Positions 47,001 to 58,705 of a DNA stretch of 64,000 nucleotides are shown here, piece by piece (within the stretch, counting starts at the first letter, position 1; every line of letters starts with the position of its first letter). The translations under genes and the position numbers were made by a program. The notes beneath the pieces are model-generated. The model was not told the DNA's origin, searched no databases, and saw only the letters and a list, made by a program, of their open reading frames with translations. Source of the DNA: Pseudomonadota bacterium. Lineage in GTDB: Bacteria > Pseudomonadota > Gammaproteobacteria > Burkholderiales > Ferrovaceae. The stretch covers positions 1 through 64,000 of the forward strand of contig JAKABO010000008.1 of the NCBI GenBank assembly GCA_021796835.1, in the 5' to 3' direction.

Positions 47001-48176
47001 GGTCCAGGAGGCCAAACGGTTTTCTCCTACTCTGGACCTGCATTGGCTCTGCGTAGGCGGAAAAAACCAACTGTCAGACCTGGGCCCGAATTCCCTGGTC
47101 ATTCTGAGTTACACCCTGTTCCAGCAAGAGATGGAGATGATCAGCAGTCACCATTGGGCCACTTGCGTGCTGGATGAAGCCCAGGCCATCAAAAACCCAG
47201 GCACCAAGCGTTCGCAGGCGGCCATGAAGATTCGTGCGGATTTTCGCCTTCTGACCACGGGAACCCCCATTGAAAACCACCTCGGGGAATTATGGAACCT
47301 GTTCCGTTTCATCAATCCTGGCCTGTTGGGAACCCTGGATACGTTTACGGAAAAGTTTTCCCACCCCATCGAGCGGCATGGAGATGCCGAAGCCCGGGAA
47401 CAATTGCGCCGCCTGATCCAACCTTTCATCTTGAGGCGTACCAAGTCCCAGGTATTGACCGAATTGCCCCAACGTACGGAAGTCACGCTGCAACTGGAGG
47501 CCACTCCTGAAGAACAGGCCATGTACGAAGCGGTCCGTCTCGAAGCGCTGGAGAACACCACTTTGCCGGGTGATGAACAACCCAATAGAATCAAGGTATT
47601 GGCAGGAATCATGCGGTTGCGGCGGGCCTGTTGCCATGGCGCCCTGATTCTCCCCGATCGGCCCTGGATCTCCACCAAGATTACCGCGCTCATGGAAATC
47701 CTGGAAGAGTTGAAGGAGAGTGGGCACCGAGCCCTGGTCTTCAGTCAGTTCGTGGACTATCTCACCCTGATTCGACAGGCCCTGGAAGAGCATCACATCA
47801 CCTATCAGTATCTGGATGGGTCCACCCCCTCCGCCGAGCGAAGTAAACGTGTCAAATCCTTTCAGGACGGCACGGACGACATCTTCCTCATCAGTCTCAA
47901 GGCCGGTGGGGTAGGGCTCAACCTCACCGCAGCGGATTACGTCATTCACATGGATCCCTGGTGGAATCCCGCGGTAGAGGACCAGGCCTCGGACCGCGCC
48001 CATCGCATGGGGCAGACTCGACCCGTGACGGTCTATCGATTGATCATCAAGGATTCCATCGAGGAAAAGATCGTCGCCCTGCATGAACGCAAGCGCAACC
48101 TGGCAGACAGTTTGCTGGAGGGCGCTGGGGAAACCAGCACCCTCAGCACCGAGGAATTGATCGGCCTCCTGCAGGA

Positions 48177-48198
<22 letters not shown>
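44047..48198 (+). CDS. Large SNF2-family helicase with long N-terminal region
   Basis: The 1383-aa product begins at a TTG (44047) with AGGA ten nt upstream; no better start is seen. The last 470 residues are a complete SNF2 ATPase: motif I DDMGLGKTLQT near 950, Ia VVAPTSVCGNW, II LDEAQAIKNP near 1041, then GVGLNLTAADYVIHMDPWWNP and DRAHRMGQTRPV. These are DNA translocases that remodel nucleoprotein complexes, and in bacteria they are often linked to transcription recycling or to defence. The first 850 or so residues are helical and I recognise no domain; a SWIM zinc motif is not seen. It converges on ettA, overlapping it by 22 nt. Confidence 0.85.
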
Positions 48199-49844
<1,646 letters not shown>

Positions 49845-49916
49845 AGAATTGAGATGCCCCTTTCCGAAAAGAGTGACAGATTACCATAGACGAAGTACAC
49901 GGAACCATTTCCTGCG

Positions 49917-49944
49917 GTTAAAGTCTACCCTCGCGAGTTATAAT
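49917..49944 (+). promoter_or_regulatory. Promoter of the glycine-zipper lipoprotein gene
   Basis: A consensus -10 box TATAAT lies at 49939-49944, 48 nt before the ATG. A weak -35, GTTAAA (49917-49922), stands 16 nt upstream of it. Confidence 0.45.
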
Positions 49945-49992
49945 CGCAGGTGTCCGAAGTTCCTGACCTATTCGTGAGAGAGATCAACCAAC

Positions 49993-50628
49993 ATGATGCA
50001 CAAACATTATCTGACAGTTACCCTGTGTTCCCTGACTTTGGCGCTTGTATCGGGCTGTTCCTCGCCGGGGCTGGGGGGCAGCGATTATACCAGCACGGAA
50101 GTGCGCGGTGAGCAGTCGGTCCGACTGGGGACGGTAGAGAGCGTGCGCAAGGTCCACATTCAAAGCAGTGAACCGGGCATATTGGGCGCTCTGGGCGGCG
50201 GTGTGGCTGGAGCCGCACTGGGAAGTACCATTGGAGGGGGCAACGGCAATGCGGCAGCAACGGTTTTAGGCGCACTGGCCGCCGGAGCGGCGGGCAACGC
50301 GGCTCAAAATGCCTTGTCCACTGAAAACGGAGTGGAAATCACGATTCGACTGGACAGCGGTTACGTGATTGCCGTCACTCAGGGAGCCGATGAAGTTTTC
50401 CATGTGGGTGATCGCGTTCAGGTATTGGGGGGAGGAGGGGCCACCCGGGTCACCAAATTGGACCCTCGTTCCGACCTGAGCCCGAGGTCCAGCGCACCCC
50501 CATCGGGGAGCGGCACGGCGCCGACCAGTGGAGGGCAGTCACAAATTCATTACTATTGCCCGGACAGCAACGCTTACTATCCTGCCGTTCCCACTTGCAA
50601 ATCCCCCTGGATGAAAGTGGTGCGCTGA
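49993..50628 (+). CDS. Glycine-zipper outer-membrane lipoprotein (SlyB/Pcp-like)
   Basis: The 211-aa product has a lipoprotein signal with lipobox VSGC (Cys22). A glycine-zipper membrane segment (about 56-105: GALGGGVAGAALGSTIGGG and on to GALAAGAAGNAAQNAL) and a small C-terminal beta domain follow. The Ser/Pro-rich tail, extending to CPDSNAYYPAVPTC, is longer than in SlyB (155 aa). Such proteins stabilise the outer membrane. It stands alone, with a promoter before and a terminator after it. Confidence 0.8.
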   Translation: MMHKHYLTVTLCSLTLALVSGCSSPGLGGSDYTSTEVRGEQSVRLGTVESVRKVHIQSSEPGILGALGGGVAGAALGSTIGGGNGNAAATVLGALAAGAAGNAAQNALSTENGVEITIRLDSGYVIAVTQGADEVFHVGDRVQVLGGGGATRVTKLDPRSDLSPRSSAPPSGSGTAPTSGGQSQIHYYCPDSNAYYPAVPTCKSPWMKVVR

Positions 50629-50672
50629 TCAATTCCTGTCTGGGTTGACCGCTCAGGGAGGGATTCCCGCAG

Positions 50673-50702
50673 GCCCCATCTGTGGATGGGGCTTTGTTGT
50701 TC
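50673..50702 (+). terminator. Rho-independent terminator
   Basis: GCCCCATC (50673-50680) pairs perfectly with GATGGGGC (50685-50692) around a TGTG loop, followed by TTTGTTGTT. It ends the lipoprotein transcript. Confidence 0.8.
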
Positions 50703-50727
50703 CGCTGTATTTAACATAATATACATT

Positions 50728-50744
50728 ATACGCAATGTGCGTAT
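50728..50744. promoter_or_regulatory. Palindrome upstream of rfbB, possible operator
   Basis: ATACGCA and TGCGTAT are perfectly complementary with three nt between them. The site lies just upstream of the presumed rfbB promoter and beyond the previous terminator, in AT-rich DNA, so it is likely a binding site for a dimeric regulator. I know none with this sequence. Confidence 0.4.
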
Positions 50745-50755
50745 GTGATGGGGTT

Positions 50756-50786
50756 TTGACGCGAAACGACAAGGTATTGGTACAAT
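50756..50786 (+). promoter_or_regulatory. Probable rfbBA promoter
   Basis: TTGACG (50756-50761) and an extended -10 TGGTACAAT (-10 box TACAAT, 50781-50786) are separated by 19 nt, longer than ideal. The rfbB ATG is 50 nt downstream. Confidence 0.45.
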
Positions 50787-50836
50787 GCACCTTCATTGTT
50801 CCCCATGTGCGAGAATCCCATGATTAAGGAGTCAGT

Positions 50837-51907
50837 ATGATTTTTGTGACTGGAGGTGCTGGTTTCATCGGTGCTAATTTCGTTTTGGACTGGCTGGATC
50901 TCCAGGATGAACCCGTACTGACCCTCGATAAACTGACTTATGCCGGAAACCGGGATAACCTGGCCAGCCTCGATCAGGATCCGCGCCATACGCTGGTGGC
51001 AGGCGATATTGGGGATACGGCCCTGGTCCGTGCCTTGTTGAAGTTGCACCGGCCCCGCGCCATCCTCAATTTTGCGGCCGAAAGCCATGTGGACCGCTCC
51101 ATTTACGGGCCGGCGGACTTCATTCAAACCAACATCGTCGGCACCTTTCATCTTTTGGAATCGGTACGCGCTTACTGGAATGAATTGGGGGGGGAAGAAC
51201 GCAAGAATTTCCGTTTCCTGCATGTCTCCACCGATGAGGTTTATGGTTCCCTGGCCCCGCAGGACCCCGCCTTTTCCGAATCCACGCCCTATGCGCCAAA
51301 TAGCCCCTACTCCGCCTCCAAAGCCGCTTCCGATCATCTGGTGCGTGCCTGGCACCATACCTATGGATTGCCCGTCCTGACCACCAACTGTTCCAATAAC
51401 TACGGGCCCTACCAGTTCCCGGAAAAGTTGATTCCCCTCATGTTGCACCAAGCCCTGACTGAAAAACCCCTGCCGGTCTATGGAGATGGCCAGAATGTAC
51501 GGGACTGGCTCCATGTCAGTGACCATGCCAGCGGCATTCGCCGGGTGCTCGAAGCCGGACGGGTGGGAGAAACCTACAATATCGGCGGCAATAGCGAATT
51601 GGCCAATCTGACCGTGGTCAAAGCCCTCTGTGATGCACTGGATCGACATCGCCCCTCGGCGCTGGGCACCCGCCGTCGACTCATACAATTCGTCACGGAC
51701 CGACCGGGGCATGATCGTCGCTATGCCATCGATGCCAGCAAGATTCGCCAGGAACTGAACTGGCAGCCTGCCCATACCTTCGATTCCGGTCTGGAACAGA
51801 CCGTGCATTGGTACCTGACCCATCAGGAGTGGAGCGAACGCGTGTTGTCTGGCGCTTACCGTTCCTGGCTGGAACAAAACTACGCGGAACGGAGGCAGGA
51901 AGCATGA
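50837..51907 (+). CDS. rfbB: dTDP-glucose 4,6-dehydratase
   Basis: The 356-aa protein is a short-chain dehydrogenase/reductase with the NAD-binding [11 protein letters not shown] at the N-terminus, [11 protein letters not shown] and the catalytic YSASK motif. VSTDEVYG carries the Thr-Asp-Glu of the dehydratase step. It makes dTDP-4-keto-6-deoxyglucose, a precursor of rhamnose and other deoxysugars of lipopolysaccharide. A ribosome binding site AAGGAG precedes the ATG. It overlaps rfbA by four nt; rfbC and rfbD are not in the window. Confidence 0.95.
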   Translation: MIFVTGGAGFIGANFVLDWLDLQDEPVLTLDKLTYAGNRDNLASLDQDPRHTLVAGDIGDTALVRALLKLHRPRAILNFAAESHVDRSIYGPADFIQTNIVGTFHLLESVRAYWNELGGEERKNFRFLHVSTDEVYGSLAPQDPAFSESTPYAPNSPYSASKAASDHLVRAWHHTYGLPVLTTNCSNNYGPYQFPEKLIPLMLHQALTEKPLPVYGDGQNVRDWLHVSDHASGIRRVLEAGRVGETYNIGGNSELANLTVVKALCDALDRHRPSALGTRRRLIQFVTDRPGHDRRYAIDASKIRQELNWQPAHTFDSGLEQTVHWYLTHQEWSERVLSGAYRSWLEQNYAERRQEA

Positions 51908-52782
51908 GAAAGGGCATCATTCTGGCGGGCGGTTCCGGGACCCGCCTCTACCCCGCCACCCAGGTCATTTCCAAGCAATTGCTGCCCGTGTACGACAAGC
52001 CCATGATTTACTATCCGCTGGGTACCCTGATGCTGGCGGAGATCCGCGACATCCTGATCATTTCCACGCCTCAGGATACCCCACGCTTCCAGCAGTTGCT
52101 GGGAGATGGCAGCCACTGGGGAATGAATCTCGAATATGCCGTCCAACCGGACCCCGGCGGATTGGCGCAGGCTTTCCTGATCGGGCGGGATTTTATCCGA
52201 CATCAGCCCAGTGCCCTGGTATTGGGGGATAATCTCTTCTACGGTCATGACTTCTCCATCAAACTCAGACAAGCGGGAAAACATCCCGAAGGCGCGACGG
52301 TTTTTGTTTATCCCGTCAGTGACCCTGAACGGTATGGGGTGGCGGAGTTTGATGATACCGGCCATGTCATCGGGCTGGAAGAAAAGCCCGCTCAACCCCG
52401 CTCTCGTTATGCCGTCACCGGTCTCTATTTCTATGATGCACAGGTTTGCGATCTGGCCAGTACCCTGGTTCCCTCGGCGCGGGGCGAACTGGAGATCACC
52501 GATCTCAATCGTCTTTATCTCGAACAGCAACGATTGCGCGTGGAAGTGTTGGGACGGGGATTTGCCTGGCTGGACACCGGGACCCACGATTCCCTGCTGG
52601 AGGCTGCCCAATATATCCAGACCGTGGAAAAACGGCAGGGACTCAAGGTATCCTGCCCCGAAGAAATCGCCTATCGTCAAGGCTGGATCGATGCAACCCA
52701 ACTGGAAAAACTGGCTCTTCCCCTGAGCAAGAATGGCTATGGTGCCTATTTGCGCCAGATCCTGAACGAACGGGTTTTCTGA
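51904..52782 (+). CDS. rfbA: Glucose-1-phosphate thymidylyltransferase
   Basis: The start at the ATG overlapping the rfbB stop gives 292 aa beginning [19 protein letters not shown], the nucleotide-binding signature; earlier in-frame ATGs lie in rfb[26 protein letters not shown] and VTGLYFYD are conserved in RmlA. It makes dTDP-glucose for the next enzyme. The length matches the E. coli protein (293). Confidence 0.95.
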   Translation: MRKGIILAGGSGTRLYPATQVISKQLLPVYDKPMIYYPLGTLMLAEIRDILIISTPQDTPRFQQLLGDGSHWGMNLEYAVQPDPGGLAQAFLIGRDFIRHQPSALVLGDNLFYGHDFSIKLRQAGKHPEGATVFVYPVSDPERYGVAEFDDTGHVIGLEEKPAQPRSRYAVTGLYFYDAQVCDLASTLVPSARGELEITDLNRLYLEQQRLRVEVLGRGFAWLDTGTHDSLLEAAQYIQTVEKRQGLKVSCPEEIAYRQGWIDATQLEKLALPLSKNGYGAYLRQILNERVF

Positions 52783-53487
52783 TCATTCATGACGGATGAT
52801 CAAACTGTATCCCGTTCCTCGAATCGAACGGATCAGCGTATCGGCAGGATTGTACTGGCGCAACTTGCATCGGATGCTCGAAACGGTGACATCCACCGAA
52901 CGGTCTTCGGCATGCCAGGATCGTCCGCAGACCACATGGGACAGCGTATTGCGCCCCACCACCCGATTGGCGTTCTCCAGCAGACAGAGCAGCATGTCGA
53001 ACTCACGGTTGGTGAAATGGACTTTATTTCCCGAGGCAATCCACGTGACTTCCCGTTTTTTTCGATCAAGCCCAAATCCGGAAAAATTTATTCCCTTGTC
53101 CAGATAAAAGGAAGAAACAGTCAGACGTTCCAGTAAGCGCCGAATCCGAGCCATGAGTTCCCGGATGTCCACAGGCTTGACCAGAAAATCATCGGCACCC
53201 ATTTCAATGCCCAGAGCACGGTCCAGAGGCGAGGAATCTTCGCTCAGGATGATGATGCCGAGATCGGGGTAATGTTCGCGCATGAAGCGAATATATTCAT
53301 AACCATGACCGTTGCTTCCATGATCCTGATTGAGGATCGCCAGTTTAATGGGATGTGTGCGCAACAGTGATTTTGCATCCTCCACATGAGCCGCACGCAA
53401 GGTATGGAAAGAAGCAGGGATCAAATGGGATTCAAGGGTAACAGCGCGACGATAATCGGAATCAAGGATCATGATGCATGAATTCAT
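52783..53487 (-). CDS. OmpR-type response regulator lacking the phospho-acceptor Asp
   Basis: The 234-aa protein has a receiver domain (1-115) and a winged-helix OmpR/PhoB DNA-binding domain (about 140-232: HFTNREFDMLLCLLENANRVV, RSVDVTVSSIRCKLRQ, RSIRGTGYSLI). The acidic Asp9/Asp11 and the Lys104 are present, but the residue expected to be phosphorylated is Asn53 (LAILNQD), with an Asp two places later. It is probably an atypical regulator that works without a kinase; no histidine kinase gene is nearby. It is divergent from nadB and convergent with rfbA, 0 nt apart. Confidence 0.85.
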   Translation of the reverse strand: MNSCIMILDSDYRRAVTLESHLIPASFHTLRAAHVEDAKSLLRTHPIKLAILNQDHGSNGHGYEYIRFMREHYPDLGIIILSEDSSPLDRALGIEMGADDFLVKPVDIRELMARIRRLLERLTVSSFYLDKGINFSGFGLDRKKREVTWIASGNKVHFTNREFDMLLCLLENANRVVGRNTLSHVVCGRSWHAEDRSVDVTVSSIRCKLRQYNPADTLIRSIRGTGYSLIIRHE

Positions 53488-53655
53488 GCCGGCCTCGTCT
53501 TTTTATGAGTATGGGATAAAATACCTTGTTCTATCATTCGAGGCAATTCTAATGGATAAGTTTTTTCGTGACAACTCCCTTCATGTCCCAGCGGTCAGTT
53601 CGCCAGAGGATTTCTGCTATGCTTGTCCTCCGCATCACAATCAGATCGATGAACC

Positions 53656-55242
53656 ATGATGGAAGCCGTAAAATCTTTTGAAGCAATTGTCGTGGGCAGT
53701 GGCCTGGCGGGAGGCGTCACTGCCCTCGAGTTGGCAGACCATGGCCTTCGGGTTGCCCTTATCACCAAACGGTCTCTGGAGGACGGTGCCAGCCCTCGCG
53801 CTCAGGGAGGGATTGCTGCGGCACTGTCGAGTTTGGACAGCATCGATACCCATGTGCAGGACACCCTGATTGCCGGTGCCGGCCTGTGCGATCTCGAAGC
53901 CACTCATTTCATTCTCGAGCGGGGTGAAATGGCCATTCACTGGTTAACTCGCCGCGGTGTCCGCTTTACACGGGAAAATGGTGCGTTGCACCTCACCCGG
54001 GAAGGCGGACACAGTCAGCGGCGGGTAGCCCATGTGGCCGATGCTACCGGGGCCGCCATTCAGAACACACTGCACCCCCAATTGCGCCAGCATCCGCGTA
54101 TTCACCTATTCGAGCAGCATATGCTGGTCGATCTGATCACCAGTGAACGGCTCGCACTGCCGGGGCCAAGGCGTTGTGTGGGTTTGTATGCACTGGAGGA
54201 AACCAGCGGCGAAGTGCATGCCTTCACTGCCCCGCACACCCTGCTGGCCACCGGCGGTGCGGGCAAGGTCTACCTTTACACCACCAATCCGGACACGGCG
54301 ACGGGAGATGGCATCGCCGCAGGATGGCGGGCAGGCTGTACCGTTGCAAATATGGAATTCATCCAGTTTCATCCCACCTGCCTGTATCACCCCCATGCCA
54401 AGTCCTTCCTCATCTCCGAAGCCGTCCGGGGGGAAGGCGGCATTCTGCGTCTGCCTAACGGTCACCGATTCATGCCTGAGCACGATGACCGGGCAGAATT
54501 GGCCCCGCGCGACATCGTGGCCCGTGCCATCGACTATGAGATGAAGCGCCACGGACTGGATTGCGTTTATCTGGACATTACCCATCTGTCCCCTGAGTTC
54601 ATTCTCGACCATTTCCCGACCATCCATGAAAAATGCCTGTCCCTGGGCATCGACATGACCACCCAACCCATCCCGGTGGTTCCGGCAGCTCACTATACCT
54701 GTGGCGGGTTGCGTACCGATCTGCAGGGGCGCACCGATCTGGCCGGGCTGTATGCCATTGGCGAAACGGCCTGCACGGGTTTGCATGGCGCCAATCGTTT
54801 GGCCAGCAATTCGCTGCTGGAATGCGTGGTGATGGCCCGGGAAGCCAGCGCCGCCATTCTCTCCCAGCCACCCGCTGCACCATTGCCCTTCATTCCGCCC
54901 TGGGACAGCAGTCAGGTCACTGACCCTGATGAGGAAGTGGTCATCTCCCATAATTGGGAGGAACTACGCCGCTTCATGTGGGATTACGTCGGAATCGTGC
55001 GCACCGACAAACGATTGGAGCGGGCGGCTCACCGCCTGAAACTGTTACACGAGGAAATCCTGGAGTTCTATACCAATTTCCATGTCAGTCGGGACTTGCT
55101 TGAATTGCGTAACCTTGTGACGGTTTCCCAACTCATCGTCAATTCTGCCCGCCTGCGTAAGGAAAGCCGAGGGCTCCACTACAGCCGGGACTATCCGCTG
55201 AGTTTACCTTCTGCGCGCCCCACCCTGCTCACCCCTCCCTGA
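53656..55242 (+). CDS. nadB: L-aspartate oxidase
   Basis: The 528-aa flavoprotein has the FAD-binding VVGSGLAGGVTALELADHG, the succinate-dehydrogenase-like core (SPRAQGGIAAAL, EFIQFHPTCLY) and GETACTGLHGANRLASNSLLE. It oxidises aspartate to iminoaspartate, the first step of NAD synthesis, for NadA. Its stop is seven nt from that of nadA on the other strand, and a small hairpin (CCTGAA/TTCAGG, 55238-55254) spans the junction. Confidence 0.95.
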   Translation: MMEAVKSFEAIVVGSGLAGGVTALELADHGLRVALITKRSLEDGASPRAQGGIAAALSSLDSIDTHVQDTLIAGAGLCDLEATHFILERGEMAIHWLTRRGVRFTRENGALHLTREGGHSQRRVAHVADATGAAIQNTLHPQLRQHPRIHLFEQHMLVDLITSERLALPGPRRCVGLYALEETSGEVHAFTAPHTLLATGGAGKVYLYTTNPDTATGDGIAAGWRAGCTVANMEFIQFHPTCLYHPHAKSFLISEAVRGEGGILRLPNGHRFMPEHDDRAELAPRDIVARAIDYEMKRHGLDCVYLDITHLSPEFILDHFPTIHEKCLSLGIDMTTQPIPVVPAAHYTCGGLRTDLQGRTDLAGLYAIGETACTGLHGANRLASNSLLECVVMAREASAAILSQPPAAPLPFIPPWDSSQVTDPDEEVVISHNWEELRRFMWDYVGIVRTDKRLERAAHRLKLLHEEILEFYTNFHVSRDLLELRNLVTVSQLIVNSARLRKESRGLHYSRDYPLSLPSARPTLLTPP

Positions 55243-55249
55243 ATTTCGT

Positions 55250-56341
55250 TCAGGCAGCCCCCAAATGAGGCACCAGCCCTGTCGCCCGTGGCGCGCCGGC
55301 TTGTGTGAAGGCCAGCATCCGTTCGATGGGCAAACGGGCCCGATCGATGAGCGCAGGATCGATGGTGACTTCAGGTGTGCCCGAATCCAGGATGGCGCGC
55401 AGATTTTCCAGTCCATTCATGGCCATCCAGGGACAATGGGCACAACTCTTGCAGGTAGCCCCCGATCCGGCGGTCGGCGCTTCGATAAAGACCTTATCCG
55501 GGTAGGTTTGACGCAATTTATGAAACATGCCGTTGTCCGTGGCCACGATAAACGTCTCCACCGCCGGGTCACCTGCGGCTTCCAGGATGCCTCGTGTGGA
55601 ACCGACATAATCCGCCAATGCCAGAACCGACCTGGGCGATTCGGGATGGACCAACACCCTCGCCCGGGGCATTTTCATTTTCAGGTCCGCCAGTTCGGCG
55701 GCCTTGAACTCGTCGTGAACGATGCAGGAGCCCTGCCAGGAAAGCAGGTCAGCACCTGTTTCCTGAGCTACATAGTCCCCCAGATGACGGTCCGGCGCCC
55801 ACAGGATTTTTTGTCCCTGTTCGTGCAGGTGGCGAACCACGGCTACCGCACAGCCCGAGGTGACCACCCAATCGGCACGCGCCTTGACTGCGGCGCTGGT
55901 ATTGGAATACACCACCACGGTGCGGTCAGGATGGGCATCGCAAAACGCATGAAAGGCGTCACCGGGACACCCCAGGTCGAGGGAGCATTCCGCCTCATAC
56001 TCGGGCATCAACACGGTTTTTTCAGGAGACAGAATCTTGGCCGTTTCCCCCATGAAGCGTACCCCGGCCACCACCAGGGTTGTCGCTGGGTGCTGCTTGC
56101 CAAACCTGGCCATTTCGAGGGAGTCAGACACCAGACCACCGGTCTTTTCGGCCAGGTCCTGGAGATCGGGATGAACGTAGTAATGAGCCACCAGTACAGC
56201 ATTTCTCTGGGCCAGAAGACCTTCCAGTTCCGCCAGCAAAACCCGGCGCCGCTCCTGGGAAGGCTCTTCTGACACGTGTGCCCAGGCCGTGGCAAGCCCC
56301 TGAGGATTTTCATAATCTACTTTAATACTACAAGTTGACAT
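55250..56341 (-). CDS. nadA: Quinolinate synthase
   Basis: The 363-aa enzyme has three cysteines at 119, 206 and 303, with the same spacing as the [4Fe-4S] ligands Cys113, Cys200 and Cys297 of E. coli Nad[15 protein letters not shown] and [15 protein letters not shown] are typical. It condenses iminoaspartate and dihydroxyacetone phosphate to quinolinate. Its start overlaps the end of nadC by 14 nt, so the two are cotranscribed. Confidence 0.95.
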   Translation of the reverse strand: MSTCSIKVDYENPQGLATAWAHVSEEPSQERRRVLLAELEGLLAQRNAVLVAHYYVHPDLQDLAEKTGGLVSDSLEMARFGKQHPATTLVVAGVRFMGETAKILSPEKTVLMPEYEAECSLDLGCPGDAFHAFCDAHPDRTVVVYSNTSAAVKARADWVVTSGCAVAVVRHLHEQGQKILWAPDRHLGDYVAQETGADLLSWQGSCIVHDEFKAAELADLKMKMPRARVLVHPESPRSVLALADYVGSTRGILEAAGDPAVETFIVATDNGMFHKLRQTYPDKVFIEAPTAGSGATCKSCAHCPWMAMNGLENLRAILDSGTPEVTIDPALIDRARLPIERMLAFTQAGAPRATGLVPHLGAA

Positions 56342-57200
56342 CCTTGAACCTCATGGAAAAATCGATAGATTTGATATCCTTGGTCAGACTCCCGATGGAA
56401 ATTCTATCCACCCCCAATTCCGCAATCTGACGCACCGATTCCAGACTTACTCCTCCAGACACTTCGACCCGTGCCCGCCCGGCAACCTGGGTCACGGCTT
56501 GTCGTTGCATCTCGTGGGACATGTTATCCAGCATGACCATGTTCGCTCCGGCGCTGAGCGCTTCCTCCAGTTGTTCCAGAGTTTCCACCTCCACCTGGAT
56601 GAACTTGTAACTTCCCCGGATGCTCTGGGCCAAGGTAACCGCCCGGGTGATGGAGCCCGTGGCTGCAATATGATTCTCCTTGATCAGGATGGCATCGTAA
56701 AGTCCCATCCGGTGGTTGGTTCCTCCCCCGACCCGCACGGCGTACTTTTCTGCCAGACGTAACCCCGGAATGGTTTTTCGGGTATCGACGATCACCGCCT
56801 GCGTGCCTGCCACGGCACGCACAAACTGGCGGGTCTGGGTTGCGACGCCCGACAGGGTTTGCAAAAAATTCAGCGCGGCCCGTTCGCCGGTCAGCAACGC
56901 CCGTGCCGGCCCATTCAGCGTGGCCACCACCTGGCCGGGCACGACTTCCGCGCCTTCAGCGACCTGCCATTCCACCTGCAACCGGGAGTCCAATTGTCGA
57001 AAGACTTCGTTTACCCAGGGTTGACCACACAGAACCGCGCTTTCACGAACCAGGATCCGTGCTTCAGAAACCACGGGTTCCGGAATCAGGAACGCGGTCA
57101 GATCCCCTGCCCCCACGTCTTCGGCCAGAGTTCGTTGTACCTGTTTTTCGAGGTGCAAGCGTTGTGCCGTGCTTTCCTGTTGCGTTTGATGGGATTCCAT
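56328..57200 (-). CDS. nadC: Nicotinate-nucleotide pyrophosphorylase (quinolinate phosphoribosyltransferase)
   Basis: The 290-aa product has [46 protein letters not shown] and [15 protein letters not shown], the signature set of NadC. It turns quinolinate and PRPP into nicotinate mononucleotide. AAAGGGA four nt before the ATG at 57200 decides the start; the frame is open further upstream but into the panD promoter region. It is the first gene of nadC-nadA. Confidence 0.93.
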   Translation of the reverse strand: MESHQTQQESTAQRLHLEKQVQRTLAEDVGAGDLTAFLIPEPVVSEARILVRESAVLCGQPWVNEVFRQLDSRLQVEWQVAEGAEVVPGQVVATLNGPARALLTGERAALNFLQTLSGVATQTRQFVRAVAGTQAVIVDTRKTIPGLRLAEKYAVRVGGGTNHRMGLYDAILIKENHIAATGSITRAVTLAQSIRGSYKFIQVEVETLEQLEEALSAGANMVMLDNMSHEMQRQAVTQVAGRARVEVSGGVSLESVRQIAELGVDRISIGSLTKDIKSIDFSMRFKDVNL

Positions 57201-57356
57201 CCATTCCCTTTCTTCCACCTCGCCTCCCTGATAAATGTACAGCGCAAAACTCCCATTGTCCCAAGGACTGCAGGGGCTTGCAATATGAATCCTGAGAAAT
57301 TGGGGTAAAATGCGGCTTTTGTTGATTTGAGAAAGCCTACCTGCTTGCCATTGCCT

Positions 57357-57737
57357 ATGTACCAAACCATGCTCAAGGCCAAACTGCACCGCGTCTCGGT
57401 AACCCAGTCCGAACTGGGTTATGAAGGGTCCTGTGCCATCGATGAAACTTTGCTGGAAGCAGCAGACATTCATGAATACCAGCAGATCGACATCTACAAT
57501 GTGAACAATGGAGAGCGCTTCACGACCTACGCCATTCGGGGCGCACGGAATTCCGGCATGATTTCCGTCAATGGCGCTGCTGCCCGCAAGGCTCAGGTAG
57601 GAGACCTATTGATCATTGCCGCCTATGCCGGTTACACCCCGGAAGAACTAAAAAACTTTTCACCACGCCTGGTTTATGTGGATGAACACAACCAGATCAA
57701 GCGCCTGGAACACGAGATTCCGCTACAAGGCGCTTGA
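57357..57737 (+). CDS. panD: Aspartate 1-decarboxylase
   Basis: The 126-aa pro-enzyme has the self-cleavage site Gly24-Ser25 (GYEGSCAID), which yields the pyruvoyl group. [20 protein letters not shown] is conserved. It makes beta-alanine for coenzyme A. The start [12 protein letters not shown] is the family N-terminus. The 156 nt between it and divergent nadC hold a TAAAAT -10-like box at about 57306. Confidence 0.93.
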   Translation: MYQTMLKAKLHRVSVTQSELGYEGSCAIDETLLEAADIHEYQQIDIYNVNNGERFTTYAIRGARNSGMISVNGAAARKAQVGDLLIIAAYAGYTPEELKNFSPRLVYVDEHNQIKRLEHEIPLQGA

Positions 57738-57748
57738 ACCCGGGACGC

Positions 57749-58702
57749 TCATTTTTGAAGTGCCGCAGTCAATTCAGGGACCAGAACGTTCAAATCCCCC
57801 ACCAGTCCATAATCGGCCACAGTAAAGATGGGGGCATCCGGATCCTTGTTGATGGCCACGATAACCCGGGAAGTCTGCATGCCTGCCAGGTGCTGAATGG
57901 CGCCTGAAATACCGATGGCAATATAGAGGTCCGGGGCGACCACCTTACCGGTCTGACCCACCTGGACATCATTGGGCGCATACCCCAGGTCCACGGCGGC
58001 TCGGGATGCGCCCAGTGCAGCGTTCAACTCGTCTGCCAATGGCCCCAGCAAAGCCTCGTAATGTTCGGCACTTCCCAGACCGCGCCCACCGGATACCACG
58101 ACCCGGGCATTCTCCAGGGAGGGACGACCTTCCTGTACATGCGTGTGCACGGCAATTCGGGTTGACTGCGGCAGCGCTTCGGGACAAGGCAAATTTTCCA
58201 CCGCAACCGGATCCGCCCCCTCCCCCTCCACCCCCGGAAAAGCCGTGCTGCGCACCGTCACCAATTTGAGGGGTTCGGGACAGCATACCGTTGCCCAGAC
58301 GCTCCCGGCGTAAATCGGTCGGACAAAGGTATCCGAAGATTCCACGCCCACGATATCGCTGACCATGGCCACATCTTCCAGTGCCGCCAGACGCGGCATC
58401 CAGTTCTTGCCAATGACCGTCGCGGCAGTCAGGATGTGCGTATATTGACGCGCCAGCGGTTGCACCAGGGCGCAGAGCATTTCCGCCAGTCCATCCGCAA
58501 GAGTCGGCCCTACCCCATTCAGAACCCGACGAATCCCCGGTAAACGCCGGGCCTCGGCCACGGCGAAGGTTGTATCGCCCCCCCAGACCAGTACATCGAT
58601 CTCCCCTTCCAGGGATCTGGCCGCCGTAAGCAGAGAACGAATGGAGGATTTCAAATGACCTTCAGAACCCAATTCAGCGACCAGTAAAATTCGGTTTTCC
58701 AT
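57749..58702 (-). CDS. etfA: Electron transfer flavoprotein alpha subunit
   Basis: The 317-aa protein has the C-terminal FAD domain with VVSGGRGLGS, GASRAAVDLGYAP, VGQTGKVVAPDLYIAIGISGAIQHLAGM and NKDPDAPIF. With EtfB it takes electrons from acyl-CoA dehydrogenases to the quinone pool. It starts four nt from the etfB stop and is the last gene of a beta-oxidation operon. Confidence 0.95.
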   Translation of the reverse strand: MENRILLVAELGSEGHLKSSIRSLLTAARSLEGEIDVLVWGGDTTFAVAEARRLPGIRRVLNGVGPTLADGLAEMLCALVQPLARQYTHILTAATVIGKNWMPRLAALEDVAMVSDIVGVESSDTFVRPIYAGSVWATVCCPEPLKLVTVRSTAFPGVEGEGADPVAVENLPCPEALPQSTRIAVHTHVQEGRPSLENARVVVSGGRGLGSAEHYEALLGPLADELNAALGASRAAVDLGYAPNDVQVGQTGKVVAPDLYIAIGISGAIQHLAGMQTSRVIVAINKDPDAPIFTVADYGLVGDLNVLVPELTAALQK

Positions 58703-58705
58703 CGT

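Noticed and set aside
50726-51877. Minus-strand open frame of 383 codons
   Set aside because: Complete antisense overlap with rfbB, no recognisable motif.
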